Assembly: GCA_900554385.1 (NCBI GenBank)
Contig: USHE01000031.1
Coordinates: 1 to 13,363 of the forward strand
Direction of reading: 5' to 3'
Origin: an uncultured bacterium
GTDB lineage: Bacteria > Cyanobacteriota > Vampirovibrionia > Gastranaerophilales > Gastranaerophilaceae
Length of the DNA stretch: 13,363 bases
Part shown: positions 11,609 through 13,363 of the stretch, in pieces
How positions within the stretch are numbered: position 1 is the stretch's first letter
Layout of the letters: the number at the start of each line of letters is the position of its first letter
The notes under the pieces: model-generated
Database searches by the model: none
The model's input: only the letters and a program-made list of their open reading frames with translations
What the model was told of the DNA's origin: nothing
Translations under genes and position numbers: made by a program

Positions 11609-13258
11609 ATGCCTACAATTGATACACAAGCCCTTACACTTACAGGTGCAAAGATAATTGTTAAAACATTAAAAAAACTCGGCGTTGATACTATTTTTGG
11701 ATATCCGGGCGGAATTGTTCTGAGTGTTTATGATGAATTGTTTAAACAAAATGATATAAAACACGTGTTGATGCGTCATGAGCAGGCTGCTGTCCATGCG
11801 GCAGAAGGATATGCAAGAGTCAGCGGCAAATGCGGTGTTGTGCTTGTTACTTCCGGTCCTGGTGCTACAAATACAGTTACAGGAATTGCGAATGCGTATC
11901 TTGACGGCTATCCTCTTGTTGTTTTGACAGGTCAGGTTCAGGCTGATTTGATAGGGAAAGATGCTTTTCAGGAAGTTAATATTATTGATATGACCCGCTC
12001 TTGTACAAAAGCAAATTTTCAGGTTACAGAAGCTGAAAATTTACAGCAAGTACTAGAGAAGGCTTTTTATATTGCAACTACCGGGAAACAAGGACCTGTT
12101 GTCGTCGATTTGGCAAAGAATATTTTTGCGGAGAGTGTACAATATCGTCCATCGTTGTGTTTTGTTAATAATACCCCGCAATGTGCTGTGGAGGATGTTA
12201 AAAACGCTCTTTTAGAAATTTGTTCGGCAGAACGTCCTGTTATCGTTGCCGGCGGTGGTGTAGTTCAGTCAGGAGCAAGCGAGAAATTATTGGAATTTGC
12301 AAAAATTTTAAATATCCCTGTCGTAAATACGATGATGGCTTTAGGTACATATCCGCAAGATGCGGAAAATTATCTTGGGATGATTGGAATTTTTGGACAG
12401 GTTTCAGCTAATAAAACTGTAAGAGAAAGTGATTTAGTTTTTTCTATCGGAGCGCGTTTTAATGACAGGGTTACTTGTTGTTTCCCAAATGGCGAGTTGG
12501 AACGTAAATTCATTCAGCTTGATATTAATTCTGATGAAATCTCAAGAGTAATTTCGGCTTATAGTGCCTTAAATGGCGATGCGGATGCGGTTTTAGACCT
12601 TATGATAAAGGAATTAAAATCAGGTTCTTATGAAGTGAATTTTCAGCATAAATCTTGGCTGGAAAAGGCAGTTTCGTTTAAATCACAAAATAAGCAAAAT
12701 CATAAAATTTCTGAAAAATTACATTCGTTTGAGGTTATCGAGAAAATTTATGAATATACAAAAAATATGAACCCTATTGTGTCCACAGAGGTTGGTCAGC
12801 ATCAATTGTGGGCTGCTCAGAATTTCAAGTTTGCGGCTCCACGGAAGTTTTTGACATCAGGTGGGTCAGGAACTATGGGGTTTGGTTTGCCGGCAGCTAT
12901 AGGGGCATGGTTTGCAGATAAAAAGTCCCCGATAATTTGTATTTCAGGGGACGGTTCTTTTCAAATGAATTCGCAAGAACTTGCCGTATGCGTTGAATAC
13001 GGTATTCCTGTTAAAATATTCATACTAAATAACGGTTATCTTGGTATGGTACGACAATTACAGCAAAAACTTTGTGAAGGAAGATTTTCTGAAACAAAAA
13101 TGTCTAATCCTGATTTTGTTAAATTGGCTGATGCATACGGTGTTTTAGGGCTGCGTGTTGAAAATGTAGATGAAATTCCAAATGCTTTGCGTGATGCTTT
13201 TGCGTCAAAAGAAGCTGTAGTTGTTAATTTTTATGTTGAACCTATGGAAATAGTATAG
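11609..13258 (+). CDS. ilvB: Acetolactate synthase large (catalytic) subunit
   Basis: Acetohydroxyacid synthase condenses pyruvate with pyruvate or 2-oxobutyrate, the first common step of valine, leucine and isoleucine synthesis; it uses thiamine diphosphate, Mg2+ and FAD. The 549 residues show the three domains: an N-terminal region with FGYPGG (30-35) and RHEQAAVHAAEGYAR (56-70), with Glu58 as the cofactor-activating residue; a central FAD region ending with GARFNDRV (281-288); and a C-terminal ThDP region with GGSGTMGFGLPAAIGA (418-433) and GDGSF ending in LNNGYLG (447-479). RFNDRVT is typical of the anabolic FAD type rather than catabolic AlsS. Residue 484 in MVRQLQQ is Leu where most anabolic enzymes have Trp (MVRQWQ). 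It has its own promoter and terminator-isolated start. The stop is TAG. The regulatory subunit gene is not identifiable in this window. Confidence 0.95.
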   Translation: MPTIDTQALTLTGAKIIVKTLKKLGVDTIFGYPGGIVLSVYDELFKQNDIKHVLMRHEQAAVHAAEGYARVSGKCGVVLVTSGPGATNTVTGIANAYLDGYPLVVLTGQVQADLIGKDAFQEVNIIDMTRSCTKANFQVTEAENLQQVLEKAFYIATTGKQGPVVVDLAKNIFAESVQYRPSLCFVNNTPQCAVEDVKNALLEICSAERPVIVAGGGVVQSGASEKLLEFAKILNIPVVNTMMALGTYPQDAENYLGMIGIFGQVSANKTVRESDLVFSIGARFNDRVTCCFPNGELERKFIQLDINSDEISRVISAYSALNGDADAVLDLMIKELKSGSYEVNFQHKSWLEKAVSFKSQNKQNHKISEKLHSFEVIEKIYEYTKNMNPIVSTEVGQHQLWAAQNFKFAAPRKFLTSGGSGTMGFGLPAAIGAWFADKKSPIICISGDGSFQMNSQELAVCVEYGIPVKIFILNNGYLGMVRQLQQKLCEGRFSETKMSNPDFVKLADAYGVLGLRVENVDEIPNALRDAFASKEAVVVNFYVEPMEIV

Positions 13259-13260
13259 TA

Positions 13261-13289
13261 TTGTAAGTGTATAAATTGTATAATATAAA
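13261..13289 (+). promoter_or_regulatory. Promoter for the gene starting at 13330
   Basis: TTGTAA (13261-13266), 17-base spacer, TATAAA (13284-13289), directly after the ilvB stop. TATAAT also occurs at 13279-13284 with poorer spacing. The region is very AT-rich, so exact assignment is uncertain, but the next gene probably has its own start of transcription. Confidence 0.4.
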
Positions 13290-13329
13290 ATATAGTAATA
13301 TTTTTATGTAATCCGAGGAGGTAAATAGG

Positions 13330-13363
13330 ATGAAACACACTGATATCAATGGTTTTAAGTGGG
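13330..13363 (+). CDS. Start of a gene cut by the window edge
   Basis: The ATG at 13330 follows a strong GAGGAGGT (13315-13322) at seven bases. Only 11 codons are visible (MKHTDINGFKW), which is too little to name the product. Its position after ilvB would suit ilvN or another branched-chain gene, but these residues are not typical of IlvN, so no function is given. Confidence 0.55.
   Translation, partial: MKHTDINGFKW

Overview
The window is AT-rich bacterial chromosome with short intergenic gaps, genes on both strands, and clear sigma-70-type promoters. The gene content is Gram-negative-like: a separate glycyl-tRNA synthetase beta chain (689 residues), RNase PH, a frameshift-regulated RF2, an anabolic acetolactate synthase, a TPR/OGT-type glycosyltransferase, and a type IV prepilin-like protein of the FTLAEVLITLGIIGVVA type. 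Together with the base composition this suggests a gut member of Vampirovibrionia/Melainabacteria (Gastranaerophilales-like). That placement is inference from gene style; no rRNA or other marker is present. No tRNA, CRISPR array, insertion sequence or phage gene was seen. The only long gene-free stretch is bases 1-281.

Layout. Bases 1-175 are a repeat-like block of nested hairpins, including a perfect 20-bp inverted repeat that overlaps a pyrimidine mirror repeat. glyS (282-2351) has its own promoter. A 104-residue orphan protein (2483-2797) ends in a strong terminator, and a small TM1266/ACT-like protein (2920-3153) follows. A TPR + family 41 (SPINDLY/OGT-like) glycosyltransferase (3182-4801) appears to be transcribed as a leaderless mRNA. 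A 5'-nucleotidase-family gene (4853-6418) carries two in-frame TAA codons at its domain boundary. prfB (6444-7530) needs the classical +1 frameshift at CTT TGA C and also looks leaderless.

prfB converges on a small XRE repressor-like gene (7527-7739, minus). That gene is divergent from a prepilin-like gene (7806-8519) interrupted by an in-frame TAG, and the 66-bp gap between them holds two dyads lying on the promoter. A PHP-domain phosphoesterase (8521-9150, minus) is divergent from a polytopic membrane protein (9236-10210), which runs tightly into a zinc-ribbon protein (10213-10437) and rph (10441-11142). A promoter inside the 3' end of rph drives a small secreted coiled-coil protein (11176-11487), followed by an intrinsic terminator. 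ilvB (11609-13258) has its own promoter, and a new gene starts at 13330 and runs off the edge.

Most genes are housekeeping functions in translation, RNA processing and branched-chain amino-acid synthesis. The unusual material is the pair of genes with intact family motifs on both sides of in-frame stops, the two predicted leaderless transcripts, the XRE/prepilin switch-like region, the nested repeat block at the left edge, and a Trp-to-Leu difference in the acetolactate synthase active-site region. Nothing here amounts to a clear new multi-gene system. The strongest candidates for unusual biology are the double-TAA nucleotidase and the XRE-prepilin module.
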